A stretch of 64,000 nucleotides of DNA from Brenneria rubrifaciens (GTDB lineage: Bacteria; Pseudomonadota; Gammaproteobacteria; Enterobacterales; Enterobacteriaceae). The first letter of the stretch is position 1. Every line of letters begins with the position of its first letter. This document shows positions 7,084 to 17,505 of this stretch, piece by piece. The DNA is taken from contig NZ_CP034035.1 of NCBI RefSeq assembly GCF_005484945.1, positions 2,790,001 to 2,854,000 on the forward strand, in the 5' to 3' direction. The translations under genes were made by a program, and so were the position numbers. Under the pieces are notes generated by a model that saw nothing but the letters and a program-made list of their open reading frames with translations, was not told the origin of the DNA and did not search any database.

Positions 7084-8661
7084 TCACTCCCACTCAATGG
7101 TCGCCGGTGGCTTACCCGAAACGTCATAAACCACACGGGAAATGCCGTCCACTTCGTTGATAATGCGGTTGGAGACGCGACCGAGGAACTCATACGGCAG
7201 GTGCGCCCAGTGCGCGGTCATAAAATCGATGGTTTCTACCGCGCGCAACGCGACCACCCAGTCATATTTACGACCGTCGCCCATTACGCCGACGGAACGC
7301 ACCGGCAGGAAGACGGTGAAAGCCTGACTGACTTTATCGTACAGCTCGGCTTTATGCAGTTCTTCAATGAAAATCGCATCGGCACGACGCAGCAAGTCGC
7401 AGTATTCCTTTTTCACTTCGCCCAGCACACGCACGCCCAGACCCGGCCCCGGGAAAGGATGGCGGTACAGCATATTGTATGGCAAGCCCAGTTCCAGGCC
7501 GATTCTGCGCACTTCGTCTTTGAACAGCTCTTTCAACGGCTCGACCAGACCCAACTTCATCTCTTTCGGCAAACCGCCGACGTTATGGTGAGATTTAATG
7601 ACATGGGCCTTGCCTGTTGCGGAAGCGGCAGATTCGATAACGTCAGGGTAAATGGTTCCCTGCGCCAGCCATTTCACTTCAGACTGTTTGCTGGCTTCTT
7701 CGTCGAACACGTCAACAAAGACACGACCGATGATTTTACGTTTCGCTTCCGGTTCATCCACTCCCGCCAGGGCGTTCAGGAAACGATCTTCCGCCGGGAC
7801 ATGAACAATGTTCAGGCCAAAGTGATCGCCAAACATTTCCAGTACCTGATCGGCTTCATTCAGGCGCAGCAAGCCGTTATCCACAAAAACGCAGGTCAGA
7901 CGATTGCCAATCGCGCGGTGCAGCAGCATCGCGGTTACGGAGGAGTCAACACCGCCGGACAGACCGAGAATCACCTGATCATCGCCCACTTGCTGACGAA
8001 TGCGGGCAACCGCATCATCAATGATTTTAGCGGGCGTCCACAGGGCTTCACACTGGCAGATATCCCGGACAAAGCGCTCTAACATGCGTTGTCCCTGACG
8101 GGTATGGGTCACTTCCGGGTGGAACTGTACGCCGTAATAACGTTTTTCTTCGTTAGCCATAATCGCGAACGGACAGGTATCCGTACTGGCAACGGTCACA
8201 AATCCCTCAGGGATCGCCGTGACTTTATCGCCGTGGCTCATCCACACATCCAGCAGCGGTGCGCCAGCGGCGCTCAATGCATCCTGAATATCACGAACCA
8301 GCAAGCTGTCCGTTTTCACTTCCACCTGCGCATAGCCGAATTCGCGTTCGCTGGAGCCTTCGACACATCCGCCCAGTTGCATCGCCATGGTCTGCATACC
8401 GTAGCAAACGCCTAATACCGGGACGCCAGCCTGGAAGACGTATTCCGGCGCGCGCGGGCTGTCAAACTCAGTGGTGCTTTCCGGGCCGCCGGAAAGGATA
8501 ATCCCGTTAGGATTGAATTCGCGGATTTGCGCTTCAGTGACATCCCATGCCCAAAGTTCACAATAAACGCCCAGTTCACGAACGCGCCGAGCCACCAGCT
8601 GCGTGTACTGCGAGCCGAAATCCAGAATGAGAATGCGATGTTGATGAATGTTTTCTGTCAT
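7084..8661 (-). CDS. guaA: GMP synthase (glutamine-hydrolysing)
   Basis: A 525-residue enzyme that aminates XMP to GMP, the last step of guanine nucleotide synthesis. The N-terminal class I glutamine amidotransferase domain has the nucleophile in GVCYGMQ and the His/Glu pair in [10 protein letters not shown]. The ATP pyrophosphatase P-loop SGGVDSS follows, and the C-terminal dimerisation domain ends KPPATIEWE as in the family. Length equals the E. coli enzyme. It is downstream of guaB on the same strand, forming the guaBA operon. The intact C-terminus shows that island insertion next to it restored or preserved the coding sequence. Confidence 0.98.
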   Translation of the reverse strand: MTENIHQHRILILDFGSQYTQLVARRVRELGVYCELWAWDVTEAQIREFNPNGIILSGGPESTTEFDSPRAPEYVFQAGVPVLGVCYGMQTMAMQLGGCVEGSSEREFGYAQVEVKTDSLLVRDIQDALSAAGAPLLDVWMSHGDKVTAIPEGFVTVASTDTCPFAIMANEEKRYYGVQFHPEVTHTRQGQRMLERFVRDICQCEALWTPAKIIDDAVARIRQQVGDDQVILGLSGGVDSSVTAMLLHRAIGNRLTCVFVDNGLLRLNEADQVLEMFGDHFGLNIVHVPAEDRFLNALAGVDEPEAKRKIIGRVFVDVFDEEASKQSEVKWLAQGTIYPDVIESAASATGKAHVIKSHHNVGGLPKEMKLGLVEPLKELFKDEVRRIGLELGLPYNMLYRHPFPGPGLGVRVLGEVKKEYCDLLRRADAIFIEELHKAELYDKVSQAFTVFLPVRSVGVMGDGRKYDWVVALRAVETIDFMTAHWAHLPYEFLGRVSNRIINEVDGISRVVYDVSGKPPATIEWE

Positions 8662-8700
8662 GAGAGGCGTATTCCAAAATACGAAAAAACAAAAGTGATT

Positions 8701-8745
8701 AAACCCGGCTAACAGCCTTCAACTGTTCAAAATAGCGCCGGGTTT
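8701..8745 (-). other. Inverted repeat in the guaB-guaA intergenic region
   Basis: AAACCCGGC and GCCGGGTTT form a nine-base-pair stem around a 27-base loop between guaB and guaA. There is no strong T-run after it, so it is more likely an RNA-stability or partial-attenuation element than a full terminator. Confidence 0.4.
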
Positions 8746-8773
8746 AACGGGTTAAATCAGCTCGCAAATCACC

Positions 8774-10240
8774 TTATGAACCCATACGGTAGTTCGGCGA
8801 CTCCTTAGTGATGGTGACGTCGTGGACGTGGCTTTCCTGAATACCGGCGCCGCTGATGCGCACGAACTCGGCTTTGGTGCGCAGTTCATTAATGGTTCCG
8901 CATCCGGTCAGCCCCATGCAGGAACGCAAGCCTCCCATTTGCTGATGAACGATCTCTTTCAGGCGGCCTTTATAGGCCACTCGGCCCTCAATGCCTTCCG
9001 GCACCAGCTTGTCTGCTGCGTTGTCGCTCTGGAAATAACGGTCGGAAGAGCCTTTGGACATTGCGCCCAGCGAACCCATACCACGATAGGATTTAAATGA
9101 ACGCCCCTGATAGAGCTCGATTTCACCCGGAGATTCTTCCGTACCTGCCAGCATGGAACCGACCATCACACAGGCCGCGCCCGCCGCGATGGCTTTGGCG
9201 ATGTCACCGGAGAAACGAATACCGCCGTCGGCGATAACCGGCACGCCGGAGCCTTCCAATGCTTCAACCGCATCAGAAATGGCGGTGATCTGCGGCACGC
9301 CCACGCCGGTTACGATACGGGTGGTACAAATGGAACCGGGGCCGATACCGACTTTCACCGCACTGACGCCCGCGTCCACCAGTGCTCTGGCGCCCGCGCC
9401 GGTTGCCACGTTGCCGCCAATGATTTGCAGATCGGGATATTTGGCGCGCGTTTCACGGATGCGTTGCAATACACCTTCGGAATGACCGTGTGAAGAGTCA
9501 ATCAGCAGCACATCAATCCCCGCCGCGACCAGCGCGTCAATACGCTCTTCGTTGCCGGCGCCCGCGCCAACCGCCGCACCGACGCGCAGACGTCCATGCT
9601 CATCTTTACAGGCGTTAGGTTTACGTTCCGCTTTCTGGAAATCTTTTACGGTAATCATGCCGAGCAGACGAAATTTATCATCCACTACCAGCGCTTTTTC
9701 CACGCGTTTTTCATGCATTTTTTGCAGAACAACGTCGCGCGTCTCAGCTTCTTTCACCGTGACCAGACGTTCTTTCGGCGTCATGACGGCACTGACAGGC
9801 AACGCCAGATCGGTGACAAAACGCACGTCGCGACCGGTAATAATCCCCACCAGTTCATTGCCTTCGGCAACAACCGGGTAACCCGCGAAGCCATTACGTT
9901 CAGTCAATTCTTTTACCTGACGCAATGTTGTATCGGGTGTAACGGTTTGCGGGTCAGTGACCACGCCGCTTTCATATTTCTTCACGCGGCTGACTTCTTC
10001 CGCCTGTCGCTCGATAGACATGTTTTTATGAATGAAGCCCAAGCCGCCTTCCTGTGCCAGCGCAATCGCCAGACCAGATTCGGTGACGGTATCCATCGCA
10101 GCCGACAGCATAGGGATGTTTAGTCGGATAGTTTTCGTCAGTTGGGTAGTCAAATCAGCCGTGTTAGGCAAGACAGTGGAATGTGCGGGCACAAGGAGAA
10201 CGTCATCAAACGTCAGTGCTTCTTTAGCGATACGTAGCAT
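8774..10240 (-). CDS. guaB: IMP dehydrogenase
   Basis: A 488-residue NAD-dependent enzyme converting IMP to XMP, the committed step to guanine nucleotides. The start at 10240 gives the canonical [19 protein letters not shown]; a longer in-frame start at 10294 adds residues not found in the family. It has a TIM-barrel with the catalytic loop GPGSICTTR (active-site Cys) and two central CBS domains (about residues 95-200). The C-terminus SPNYRMGS matches. It is the first gene of guaBA and divergent from xseA, an arrangement conserved across Enterobacterales. Confidence 0.98.
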   Translation of the reverse strand: MLRIAKEALTFDDVLLVPAHSTVLPNTADLTTQLTKTIRLNIPMLSAAMDTVTESGLAIALAQEGGLGFIHKNMSIERQAEEVSRVKKYESGVVTDPQTVTPDTTLRQVKELTERNGFAGYPVVAEGNELVGIITGRDVRFVTDLALPVSAVMTPKERLVTVKEAETRDVVLQKMHEKRVEKALVVDDKFRLLGMITVKDFQKAERKPNACKDEHGRLRVGAAVGAGAGNEERIDALVAAGIDVLLIDSSHGHSEGVLQRIRETRAKYPDLQIIGGNVATGAGARALVDAGVSAVKVGIGPGSICTTRIVTGVGVPQITAISDAVEALEGSGVPVIADGGIRFSGDIAKAIAAGAACVMVGSMLAGTEESPGEIELYQGRSFKSYRGMGSLGAMSKGSSDRYFQSDNAADKLVPEGIEGRVAYKGRLKEIVHQQMGGLRSCMGLTGCGTINELRTKAEFVRISGAGIQESHVHDVTITKESPNYRMGS

Positions 10241-10411
10241 GGGCAATATCTCACCAAGGTGGATGTAAGAATAGATAAAATATTGCCGTGGCATTATACA
10301 GAGCGTAATCGGTTGCCTCCAGCATTATTTTACTAAAGTGCTTGATTACCGTTTTAAGGCAGGTAATATCAGTCAATTAAGTCTCTGTTTTAAAATTTGA
10401 TCTGGCTCACA

Positions 10412-11797
10412 ATGTCTCAATTCCCTTCTTCTGCAATTTTCACTGTTAGCCGCTTGAATCAGACGGTTAGACAACTGTTGGAAATGGAAATGGGGCAGAT
10501 ATGGCTTTCCGGCGAAATTTCCAATTTCTCTCAGCCCGCTTCCGGTCACTGGTATTTCACCCTCAAAGATGAGCGTGCTCAGGTGCGTTGCGCCATGTTC
10601 CGCACCACCAACCGCCGGGTGACCTTTCGTCCGCAAAACGGGCAGCAGGTATTGATTCGCGCCACCATTACGCTTTATGAACCGCGCGGTGATTACCAAC
10701 TGCTGGCCGAAAGTATGCAGCCCGCCGGGGATGGCCTGTTGCAGCAGCAGTTTGAACAACTGAAGCAGCGTCTCGCGGCCGAAGGCTTGTTCGATCAGCA
10801 GTTTAAACAGATCCTGCCCTCCCCGGCCCGACAAGTCGGCGTGATTACCTCCGCCAGCGGCGCCGCTCTGCACGATATCTTAAAGGTGTTACAGCGGCGC
10901 GACCCTTCACTGCCCGTCGTGGTGTATCCCACTGCCGTACAGGGCAGCGAAGCGCCGCTACAGATTGTTCGCGCCATTGAACTGGCTAACCTGCGTGACG
11001 AGTGTGATGTGCTGATCGTCGCCCGCGGCGGCGGGTCGCTGGAAGATTTATCGAGCTTCAACGATGAGCGAGTCGCACGCGCCATTTTTGCCAGCCGAAT
11101 CCCTATCGTCAGTGCGGTGGGCCATGAAACCGACGTGACCATTGCCGATTATGTCGGCGATCTGCGCGCACCCACGCCTTCTGCTGCGGCTGAACTGGTG
11201 AGCCGGAATCAGTTGGAACTACTTCGCCAGATACAATCCCAGCGCCAGCGTCTGGAAATGGCCATGGATTACTACCTTGCCCAGCGCCATCGCGAATTCA
11301 CCCGTCTGCATCACCGCTTGCAGCAACAGCATCCACAACTGCGGCTGGCACGCCAGCAGGCCCAATTGGTCAAACTCCGCCAGCGTCTGGATGATGCCAT
11401 GCAGTCACAGTTGCGACAGATTTTTCGCCGCCATGAGTGCATGGAACAGCGCCTGTTTCAACAGCAGCCATTGCCAAAAATTCACCGCGCGCAGCAGCGT
11501 TTACAGCAATTACGCTATCAGATACAGAGCGTCGTTGAACGTAACCTGAATAAGCATCAGCAACGGCTGGGGGTCGTCTGTTCACGTCTGGAAGGCGTGA
11601 GTCCGCTGGCTACGCTGGCGCGCGGCTATAACATTACCACCGCGCCGGATGGCAACGTGCTGAAAAACATTGCACAAATTACCTTGGGCGAAACGTTAAA
11701 AACCCGGTTGCAAGATGGCTGGGCGGAAAGCCAGGTCACCGCACTCGTCCCGCAAAGCACAATTACCGCCGCCACACCCACGAAAAAAGCGCCCTAA
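10412..11797 (+). CDS. xseA: Exodeoxyribonuclease VII large subunit
   Basis: A 461-residue large subunit of ExoVII, which degrades single-stranded DNA together with XseB. The N-terminal OB-fold ([33 protein letters not shown]), the catalytic middle domain ([22 protein letters not shown]) and the long coiled-coil rich in Gln/Arg (about residues 260-400) are in the usual order. Start chosen at ATG 10412 ([10 protein letters not shown]) rather than the TTG at 10397. It is divergent from guaB across a 171-bp shared promoter region. Confidence 0.97.
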   Translation: MSQFPSSAIFTVSRLNQTVRQLLEMEMGQIWLSGEISNFSQPASGHWYFTLKDERAQVRCAMFRTTNRRVTFRPQNGQQVLIRATITLYEPRGDYQLLAESMQPAGDGLLQQQFEQLKQRLAAEGLFDQQFKQILPSPARQVGVITSASGAALHDILKVLQRRDPSLPVVVYPTAVQGSEAPLQIVRAIELANLRDECDVLIVARGGGSLEDLSSFNDERVARAIFASRIPIVSAVGHETDVTIADYVGDLRAPTPSAAAELVSRNQLELLRQIQSQRQRLEMAMDYYLAQRHREFTRLHHRLQQQHPQLRLARQQAQLVKLRQRLDDAMQSQLRQIFRRHECMEQRLFQQQPLPKIHRAQQRLQQLRYQIQSVVERNLNKHQQRLGVVCSRLEGVSPLATLARGYNITTAPDGNVLKNIAQITLGETLKTRLQDGWAESQVTALVPQSTITAATPTKKAP

Positions 11798-11979
11798 AAC
11801 GTCATAATCACCGTAGGGAGATTTGTCCTAAAAGAGCGGATATCTCCCAATATTCCCTGTAACGTCTGAACTAAACTGTTCTCCTGCTGCCCACTGATTC
11901 TAAGAGCGTGAGTAAGAATGAGTGAGATTGGCTCATCGTCTGCGTTCACCGACAATCGCCTTTATTAAGGAGATATGGT

Positions 11980-13023
11980 ATGAAGTTCAGACAGATTTAT
12001 AGCGTGATCCCTCCCTATATCCTGCATCGTATTGTCGCTGGCGGCTCAGAGGAACAACGACATTGCGCCCAGCAGACCCTAATGCACGTTCAGTCATTGA
12101 TGGTGAGTCATCATCCCCGGCCGGAACAACATGCAACGCGGCCCGCCGGACAGGTGCAGCGCGATATTTACGATGCCGAAAATCAACAGCAGTTGCCCGG
12201 CAAACTGGTACGTACAGAAGGCCAAGGCAGCAATGGCGACATCGCCGTTGATGAGGCCTATAACTACCTTGGCGTCACCTACGATTTTTTCTGGCAGATT
12301 TTCCAGCGCAATTCACTTGATAATGAGGGGCTGGCGCTGTCGGGTTCAGTGCACTATGGTCAGAATTATCAGAATGCGTTCTGGAACGGACAGCAAATGG
12401 TTTTTGGTGACGGCGATGGCAAAATATTAAACCGTTTCACCATCGCTATTGATGTGGTCGCACATGAATTGGCGCATGGTATTATCGACAACGAAGTTGG
12501 ATTGATTTATTTCCGGCAGTCAGGTGCGCTGAACGAATCCCTGTCTGACGTGTTTGGCTCAATGGTAAAACAGTTTCATTTGGGACAAACCGTCGAGCAG
12601 GCAGACTGGATTGTCGGGGCGGGTTTGCTGGCGGAGGGCATTAACGGTATGGGGCTGCGTTCCATGTCGGATCCTGGCACAGCATTCGACGACCAATTGT
12701 TGGGCGTCGACCCCCAACCTTCCCATATGAATGAATATGTGAACACGCGCGAAGACAACGGCGGCGTTCACCTGAACTCCGGCATTCCTAACCGCGCTTT
12801 CTATCTGGCGGCCACCGCGCTGGGCGGCCACGCATGGGAAAAAGCCGGTAAAATCTGGTATGACACCTTGTGCGATGAATCACTGCCGCAGAATGCGGAT
12901 TTTGAGATTTTCGCCCGCTACACTATTCGTCATGCGGCCCAACGATTCGACCAGACCGTTGCCGATACCGTTCAACAATCGTGGAAAACGGTAGGTGTGG
13001 AGGTGAGACAGGAGCTTTTATGA
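11980..13023 (+). CDS. Protealysin-like M4 metalloprotease
   Basis: A 347-residue thermolysin-family (M4) protease of the protealysin type: no signal peptide, a short propeptide with the characteristic IPPYILHRI box (about residues 10-18) and then the catalytic part with HELAHG (zinc His pair and catalytic Glu) and the distal Glu ligand in NESLSDVFG. The C-terminal domain contains NSGIPNRAFYLAA with the M4 signature. AAGGAG stands upstream of ATG 11980. Protealysin of Serratia is a cytoplasmic or invasion-linked protease that activates by removing its propeptide. The stop overlaps the start of its putative inhibitor gene, as in Serratia. It is not part of the E. coli xseA neighbourhood, so it is a lineage-specific insertion. 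Confidence 0.92.
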   Translation: MKFRQIYSVIPPYILHRIVAGGSEEQRHCAQQTLMHVQSLMVSHHPRPEQHATRPAGQVQRDIYDAENQQQLPGKLVRTEGQGSNGDIAVDEAYNYLGVTYDFFWQIFQRNSLDNEGLALSGSVHYGQNYQNAFWNGQQMVFGDGDGKILNRFTIAIDVVAHELAHGIIDNEVGLIYFRQSGALNESLSDVFGSMVKQFHLGQTVEQADWIVGAGLLAEGINGMGLRSMSDPGTAFDDQLLGVDPQPSHMNEYVNTREDNGGVHLNSGIPNRAFYLAATALGGHAWEKAGKIWYDTLCDESLPQNADFEIFARYTIRHAAQRFDQTVADTVQQSWKTVGVEVRQELL

Positions 13024-13370
13024 AAACATTGCCGGAGCTTAACGACGATGCGGTCATAGAATTAGCCCGCGAAGGGGGCATTGCCTGGATTCCCAAACTG
13101 GCGGGGCTACGCCGTTTCGTGCTCGCCAGTGTCCCGGCATCTGAGCGAGAACGAATCTGTAGCGCAATCCGCCATGCGATTCCGCAGGCGCGCGAACCCG
13201 GTGAGCCAGATGGCCCCGGGCGCGGTGATCGGTTCTATTACCGAATTCACATCAGCTATAACCACCCGCAGCGCGACCAGCCCGCCGACATCATACTGTT
13301 GATACCAGAAGACATCGCCCCGTCAGAACTGACGGAACTGTGGCGTAACGGCATACCGTCGTCAGGCTGA
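13020..13370 (+). CDS. Emfourin-like inhibitor of protealysin
   Basis: A 116-residue protein starting at ATG 13020, which overlaps the protease stop as ATGA and is preceded by AGGAG. It begins MKTLPELNDDAVIELAREGG and contains the hydrophobic segment RFYYRIHISYN-type strand (about 73-83). Length, order and overlap match emfourin, the slow tight-binding inhibitor encoded next to protealysin in Serratia proteamaculans. Co-translation would supply protease and inhibitor together. Its last 9 bases overlap the convergent yfgJ gene. Confidence 0.8.
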   Translation: MKTLPELNDDAVIELAREGGIAWIPKLAGLRRFVLASVPASERERICSAIRHAIPQAREPGEPDGPGRGDRFYYRIHISYNHPQRDQPADIILLIPEDIAPSELTELWRNGIPSSG

Positions 13371-13595
13371 TGGGTTGGCAGGAAGGTAGCTGAACAGCAC
13401 ACGTTTTTTTGAAATCAGCCCGTGTTGCTGACACAAATAATCCACCGCGCCGCAGGCCGTTAACACCTGAAGCGCGTGTTGACAGTCAGGGCAGTTGGCC
13501 TCACGAAGATAACGCTGCCGGCAGACGGCGCATTGAAACGTGTTGCCGTGTTGCCAGTTCATGGCGCTGTCGCAGCGCGGACAAATCGCGTCCAT
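13362..13595 (-). CDS. yfgJ: YfgJ-like zinc-ribbon protein
   Basis: A 77-residue protein with four CxxC-type knuckles (CPRC, CAVC, CPDC and the C-terminal ACGAVDYLC region), predicted to form zinc ribbons. The core CPDCQHALQVLTACGAVDYLCQQHGLISKKRV is close to E. coli YfgJ, which also sits between xseA and der. A GGGAGG ribosome-binding site precedes ATG 13595. The molecular role is unknown. Confidence 0.85.
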   Translation of the reverse strand: MDAICPRCDSAMNWQHGNTFQCAVCRQRYLREANCPDCQHALQVLTACGAVDYLCQQHGLISKKRVLFSYLPANPSA

Positions 13596-13634
13596 GTTAT
13601 CGCCTCCCGCATCTTCATCTTTTGATATCCGCCG

Positions 13635-14594
13635 TTAAATCACACCCAGCGAACGTAAGCAATACAGTCCAATCGCGGTCACAAAAAACGAGCCGACGGT
13701 GGTCATGGCGATGATATTCGCCGCCAGCGTCGCGTTTCCGCCCATCGCGCGCGTCATGGCATAACTCCCGGCAGCGGTCGGCGTCGCGGCAAACAGGAAA
13801 ATAACGCCGAGCGATACGCCACGAAAGCCAAAAGCCCAGCCGCCCAGCGTCAACAACGCCGGCACAAGCAGCAGCTTGGCGGCGGAGGAAAGGGCCGCGA
13901 CGTTGGAAGTCCGCAGCATGGTTCGGAGATCAAGGCTGGCTCCCGCACACAGTAACGCCAGGGGTAAAGCCAGCGACGACACCAGATTCCCGGTCTGTTT
14001 GATTACATCCGGCATCGGAAGCGTGCTGCGCGAATAAATCAGTCCCAATAGCAGACTGATAATCAGCGGGTTGGTCACGATGCTGACCAACAGGGCTTTC
14101 TTACTGATCTTCCCACCCTGCTCGTTACGACGCAAACTGCGGGTCAGCGTAATCACCGACAGAACATTAAAGAGAATAACCGTGACCGTCAGGTAGAGAG
14201 AACCTACTGCAACGCCCTCGCTGCCGTATGCGCTCATCGCAAACGCCAGCCCCATAATCCCGGTATTGGAACGAAAGCCTCCCTGAACGAAGATCCCCCG
14301 CTCTCGTGGATCTTTCACCAGATAGACGGCAACGAATTCCAGCAACAGGAACGTGGCGATGGTTCCTAACGTGCCATAGATCAGCATCGGCAGATGATCG
14401 GCCATCGACTGATGGTTGGTTGCTACGCTGAAAAAAAGCAGGCAAGGCAAAGCCAGATTAAATACCAGTTTCATCGCCGCATCGCAGAATGCGTCATCCA
14501 ACAGACTCAACCGGCGTAACCCCATGCCTATCAGCAAGAGCAACAGATTGGGCATGGTAACGTGAAACGCAAAACCCCAGGTTTCCCAGGACAT
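13635..14594 (-). CDS. AEC-family transporter (auxin efflux carrier/malonate permease type)
   Basis: A 319-residue integral membrane protein with about ten hydrophobic segments in two halves and the AEC-type sequence near the middle and end (FRSNTGIMGLAFAMSAYG, FAATPTAAGSYAMTRAMGGN). Members export or import small organic acids or auxin; the substrate here is unknown. Clear AAGG ribosome-binding site. Located between yfgJ and der, with a terminator from der just upstream. Confidence 0.85.
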   Translation of the reverse strand: MSWETWGFAFHVTMPNLLLLLIGMGLRRLSLLDDAFCDAAMKLVFNLALPCLLFFSVATNHQSMADHLPMLIYGTLGTIATFLLLEFVAVYLVKDPRERGIFVQGGFRSNTGIMGLAFAMSAYGSEGVAVGSLYLTVTVILFNVLSVITLTRSLRRNEQGGKISKKALLVSIVTNPLIISLLLGLIYSRSTLPMPDVIKQTGNLVSSLALPLALLCAGASLDLRTMLRTSNVAALSSAAKLLLVPALLTLGGWAFGFRGVSLGVIFLFAATPTAAGSYAMTRAMGGNATLAANIIAMTTVGSFFVTAIGLYCLRSLGVI

Positions 14595-14632
14595 GATTTA
14601 CCTTTTTGGCTAAACACTGTTCTCTGTCTGTC

Positions 14633-14662
14633 AAAACGGGGCGAATATTGCTATTCACCCCG
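14633..14662 (-). terminator. Intrinsic terminator of der
   Basis: An 11-base-pair stem (CGGGGCGAATA / TATTCACCCCG read on the plus strand, one mismatch pair) with a TTTT run on the minus-strand 3' side, a few bases after the der stop at 14671. Confidence 0.75.
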
Positions 14663-14670
14663 CCAATCAA

Positions 14671-16164
14671 TTATTTACCTTTTTTAAGATGCTGCATTAA
14701 ACGTTTACGCTTGCGTAGCTGGTTTGGCGTCAGCGTATTGCGCTTATCGGCAAAGGGATTCTCGCCTTCTTTAAACTGAATACGAATCGGCGTTCCCATG
14801 ACGTTCAATGAACGGCGATAGTAGTTCATCAGATAGCGCTTATAAGAGTCAGGCAAATCTTTTACCTGATTTCCGTGGATCACCACAATTGGCGGGTTGT
14901 AACCGCCCGCATGCGCATATTTCAGCTTCACGCGGCGACCGCGCACCAGCGGTGGCTGATGGTCGTCCGCCGCCATTTGCATAATACGGGTCAGCATGGA
15001 GGTGCCCACGCGACGGGTCGCACAGGTGTAGGCTTCTGTGACAGACTCGAACAGGTTGCCCACGCCGCTGCCATGCAACGCGGAGATGAAGTGAATACGG
15101 GCAAAATCGATAAAGCCAAGCCGCAAATCCAGCATTTCTTTCACTTCGTCACGCACTTCCTGCGACAAACCATCCCATTTGTTGACCACTATCACCAGTG
15201 AACGCCCGGTATTGAGAATAAAGCCCAGCAACGAGAGATCCTGATCGGAGATACCTTCGCGGGCATCGATAACCAACAGCACGACGTTGGCGTCTTCGAT
15301 GGCTTGCAGCGTCTTGATCACGGAGAATTTCTCAACCGTATCGGTAACTTTTCCGCGCTTACGCACGCCTGCCGTATCAATCAGGACATATTCGCGCTCA
15401 TCACGCACCATCGGGATGTAAATGCTGTCGCGGGTAGTGCCCGGCATATCATAAACCACCACCCGCTCTTCACCCAGAATCCGGTTAGTCAATGTGGACT
15501 TACCGACGTTGGGGCGTCCGACTATCGCCAGTTTTATCGGCAAATCTTCCGGGTTGAAGTCATCTTCCTCAGCGCTCGTGTCTTCCGAGGAAAGTTTTTT
15601 ATCCAGTTGTTCCGCCCAATAAGCCGCGTTCTCTTCTTCTTCGGTTAACTCAACCGGTTCTGTCACCTCATCCTGCACGAACGGCAGCAAGACTTTCTCA
15701 AACAAAGAGGTCACGCCACGTCCGTGAGACGCCGCGATCGGATAGACTTCACCAATACCGAGCGAGTAAAAATCCGCCGTCGCCGTATCGGGATCGAGAC
15801 CATCGGTTTTGTTAGCGACCAGAACGGTGATTTTTTCACGGCTACGCAGATGCTGGGCGATGCCTTCATCCGCAGGCATCAATCCGGCGCGCGCATCCAC
15901 CATGAACAGGACGATATCCGCTTCTTCAATCGCCACCAGCGACTGACCGGCCATGCGCGTTTCAACGCCGTCTTCCGTCCCCTCGATACCGCCGGTATCA
16001 ACGATAATAAACTCATGGCCCTCAACTTCAGCACGACCATACTTGCGGTCACGAGTCAGCCCTGGGAAATCCGCCACCAATGCATCACGAGTGCGCGTTA
16101 AGCGGTTAAACAGCGTGGACTTTCCCACATTCGGACGTCCGACCAGCGCGACGACAGGTATCAT
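14671..16164 (-). CDS. der: Ribosome-assembly GTPase Der (EngA)
   Basis: A 497-residue GTPase with two tandem G domains, each with [10 protein letters not shown] (about residues 8-17 and 213-222), the switch motifs DTGGIEG and DTAGVRKRG and NKTD/NKWD specificity motifs, followed by the C-terminal KH-like domain and a basic tail ([14 protein letters not shown]). It acts in 50S subunit maturation and is essential. An acidic linker (about residues 170-205) joins the G domains, as in E. coli. It is followed upstream by bamB with a terminator in between, so it probably has its own promoter. Confidence 0.98.
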   Translation of the reverse strand: MIPVVALVGRPNVGKSTLFNRLTRTRDALVADFPGLTRDRKYGRAEVEGHEFIIVDTGGIEGTEDGVETRMAGQSLVAIEEADIVLFMVDARAGLMPADEGIAQHLRSREKITVLVANKTDGLDPDTATADFYSLGIGEVYPIAASHGRGVTSLFEKVLLPFVQDEVTEPVELTEEEENAAYWAEQLDKKLSSEDTSAEEDDFNPEDLPIKLAIVGRPNVGKSTLTNRILGEERVVVYDMPGTTRDSIYIPMVRDEREYVLIDTAGVRKRGKVTDTVEKFSVIKTLQAIEDANVVLLVIDAREGISDQDLSLLGFILNTGRSLVIVVNKWDGLSQEVRDEVKEMLDLRLGFIDFARIHFISALHGSGVGNLFESVTEAYTCATRRVGTSMLTRIMQMAADDHQPPLVRGRRVKLKYAHAGGYNPPIVVIHGNQVKDLPDSYKRYLMNYYRRSLNVMGTPIRIQFKEGENPFADKRNTLTPNQLRKRKRLMQHLKKGK

Positions 16165-16221
16165 TGTTACAACCTCATTACTTATATTTCAGTACGTTAC
16201 AACGAGAACACTCGCTGACGA

Positions 16222-16263
16222 TAAAAAGACGAAACGGCCCCTGATACTGTCAGGAGCCGTTTC
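16222..16263 (-). terminator. Intrinsic terminator after bamB
   Basis: A 14-base-pair stem (GAAACGGCCCCTGA / TCAGGAGCCGTTTC, one mismatch, loop TACTG) followed on the minus strand by GTCTTTTT. It closes the hisS-yfgM-bamB transcript before der. Confidence 0.85.
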
Positions 16264-16313
16264 GGGATCACCTTTGCCAACGGCAGAGAGGATCCAAACG
16301 TGTTATGTTATAA

Positions 16314-17495
16314 CTAGCGGCTAAAAGCGTACACTTCGCCATTTTTCGCCTGAATCAGCAGCTTGTCGCTGGCAATGATCGGCTTGCTCAATAAGCCTGA
16401 ACTGTCCACTTTCTGCTGAACGACAAAGCGACCGTCCGCTGTATTCATCCAGTGTAAATATCCTTCGCTATCGCCCACCACCAGATAGCCATTGAACAAC
16501 GCCGGCGCGGTCAGATTACGATGCAGCAGATCGCTCTGACGCCACAGGTTGACGCCGCCATTGGTATTCAGCGCTACGATCCGGTCACTCTGATCGACCA
16601 GGTAAATACGGTCGCCGTCAACGATGAAATCATGTACCGACCCCAGCTCGCGTTTCCACAGGATTTGACCTGAACGCAGATCCAGCGCGGTAATATTGCC
16701 ATTGTAGCCCAATGCGTAGACGACCTCACCCGCCACAACCGGCGTGGTATCGACGTCGTTCAGGCGATCGATTTCCGTGGCGCCGCTCGGCTGGGAAATA
16801 CGCTGCTGCCAGATCAACTGTCCCTGGTTAATCAGCACCGCGTTCACCCGACCATTATCCCCGCCGACAATGGCCGCGCCGAACGCCGTCGTTGGCGCGG
16901 ACTCCCCCCGCAAGGAAAGCGTCGGCATATCCAGATTGACGGTCCACTTGATCGCGCCGTCGGCTTCGTTCAACGCCTGCAACATGCCGTTGCTGGTATG
17001 AATCAATACCACACCATCACTGACGACCGGACGAGAAACAGCTTCACCCGCAACGCCGGCCTTCCATACCACGGAACCATCATCGCGATTCAGCGCAAAA
17101 ACCTGCGCCCGCTCACTGCCGACATACACATGGTTACCGGAAACGGAAACGCCGCCGGACAACAGGGCGGGATTATTGCGGGAAAAAAAGCCGGTTTTCT
17201 CAGACAGATCGGTCTGCCAGATTTCCTTGCCGTCGTTCAGATCCAGCGCCTTGACGATCCCTTTGCGATCAGCGGCAAATACGCGATTGTCCTGCCATGC
17301 CGGATGCAGATTAGCGAAGAACTCGCCAGTGCCGCTGCCTACCGAACGGCTCCATACCTTGGTCGGCGTGAACTGATTTTCGACTGTGGGCAGTGGCGAC
17401 ATGGTGACAACATCTTCTTCGCTGTTAAACAGCGAACATCCGCTCAGCAGGGCAACAGAAACCAGTCCTACTAAAAGTGTTTTACGCAATTGCAT
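16314..17495 (-). CDS. bamB: Outer-membrane assembly lipoprotein BamB
   Basis: A 393-residue lipoprotein of the BAM complex that helps insert beta-barrel proteins into the outer membrane. The N-terminus has a lipoprotein signal peptide with lipobox LLSGC (Cys about 20) and the rest is an eight-bladed PQQ-type beta-propeller with repeated ALD/ALN...G...W blades (for example ALDLNDGKEIWQ, ALDLRSGQILWK). Ends AKNGEVYAFSR. Ten bases downstream of yfgM and same strand. Confidence 0.97.
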   Translation of the reverse strand: MQLRKTLLVGLVSVALLSGCSLFNSEEDVVTMSPLPTVENQFTPTKVWSRSVGSGTGEFFANLHPAWQDNRVFAADRKGIVKALDLNDGKEIWQTDLSEKTGFFSRNNPALLSGGVSVSGNHVYVGSERAQVFALNRDDGSVVWKAGVAGEAVSRPVVSDGVVLIHTSNGMLQALNEADGAIKWTVNLDMPTLSLRGESAPTTAFGAAIVGGDNGRVNAVLINQGQLIWQQRISQPSGATEIDRLNDVDTTPVVAGEVVYALGYNGNITALDLRSGQILWKRELGSVHDFIVDGDRIYLVDQSDRIVALNTNGGVNLWRQSDLLHRNLTAPALFNGYLVVGDSEGYLHWMNTADGRFVVQQKVDSSGLLSKPIIASDKLLIQAKNGEVYAFSR

Positions 17496-17505
17496 GGAAT
17501 TCCTC

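Noticed and set aside
7069..8082. Long plus-strand frame of 337 codons opposite guaA
   Set aside because: Antisense shadow of guaA with no family resemblance and no ribosome-binding site.
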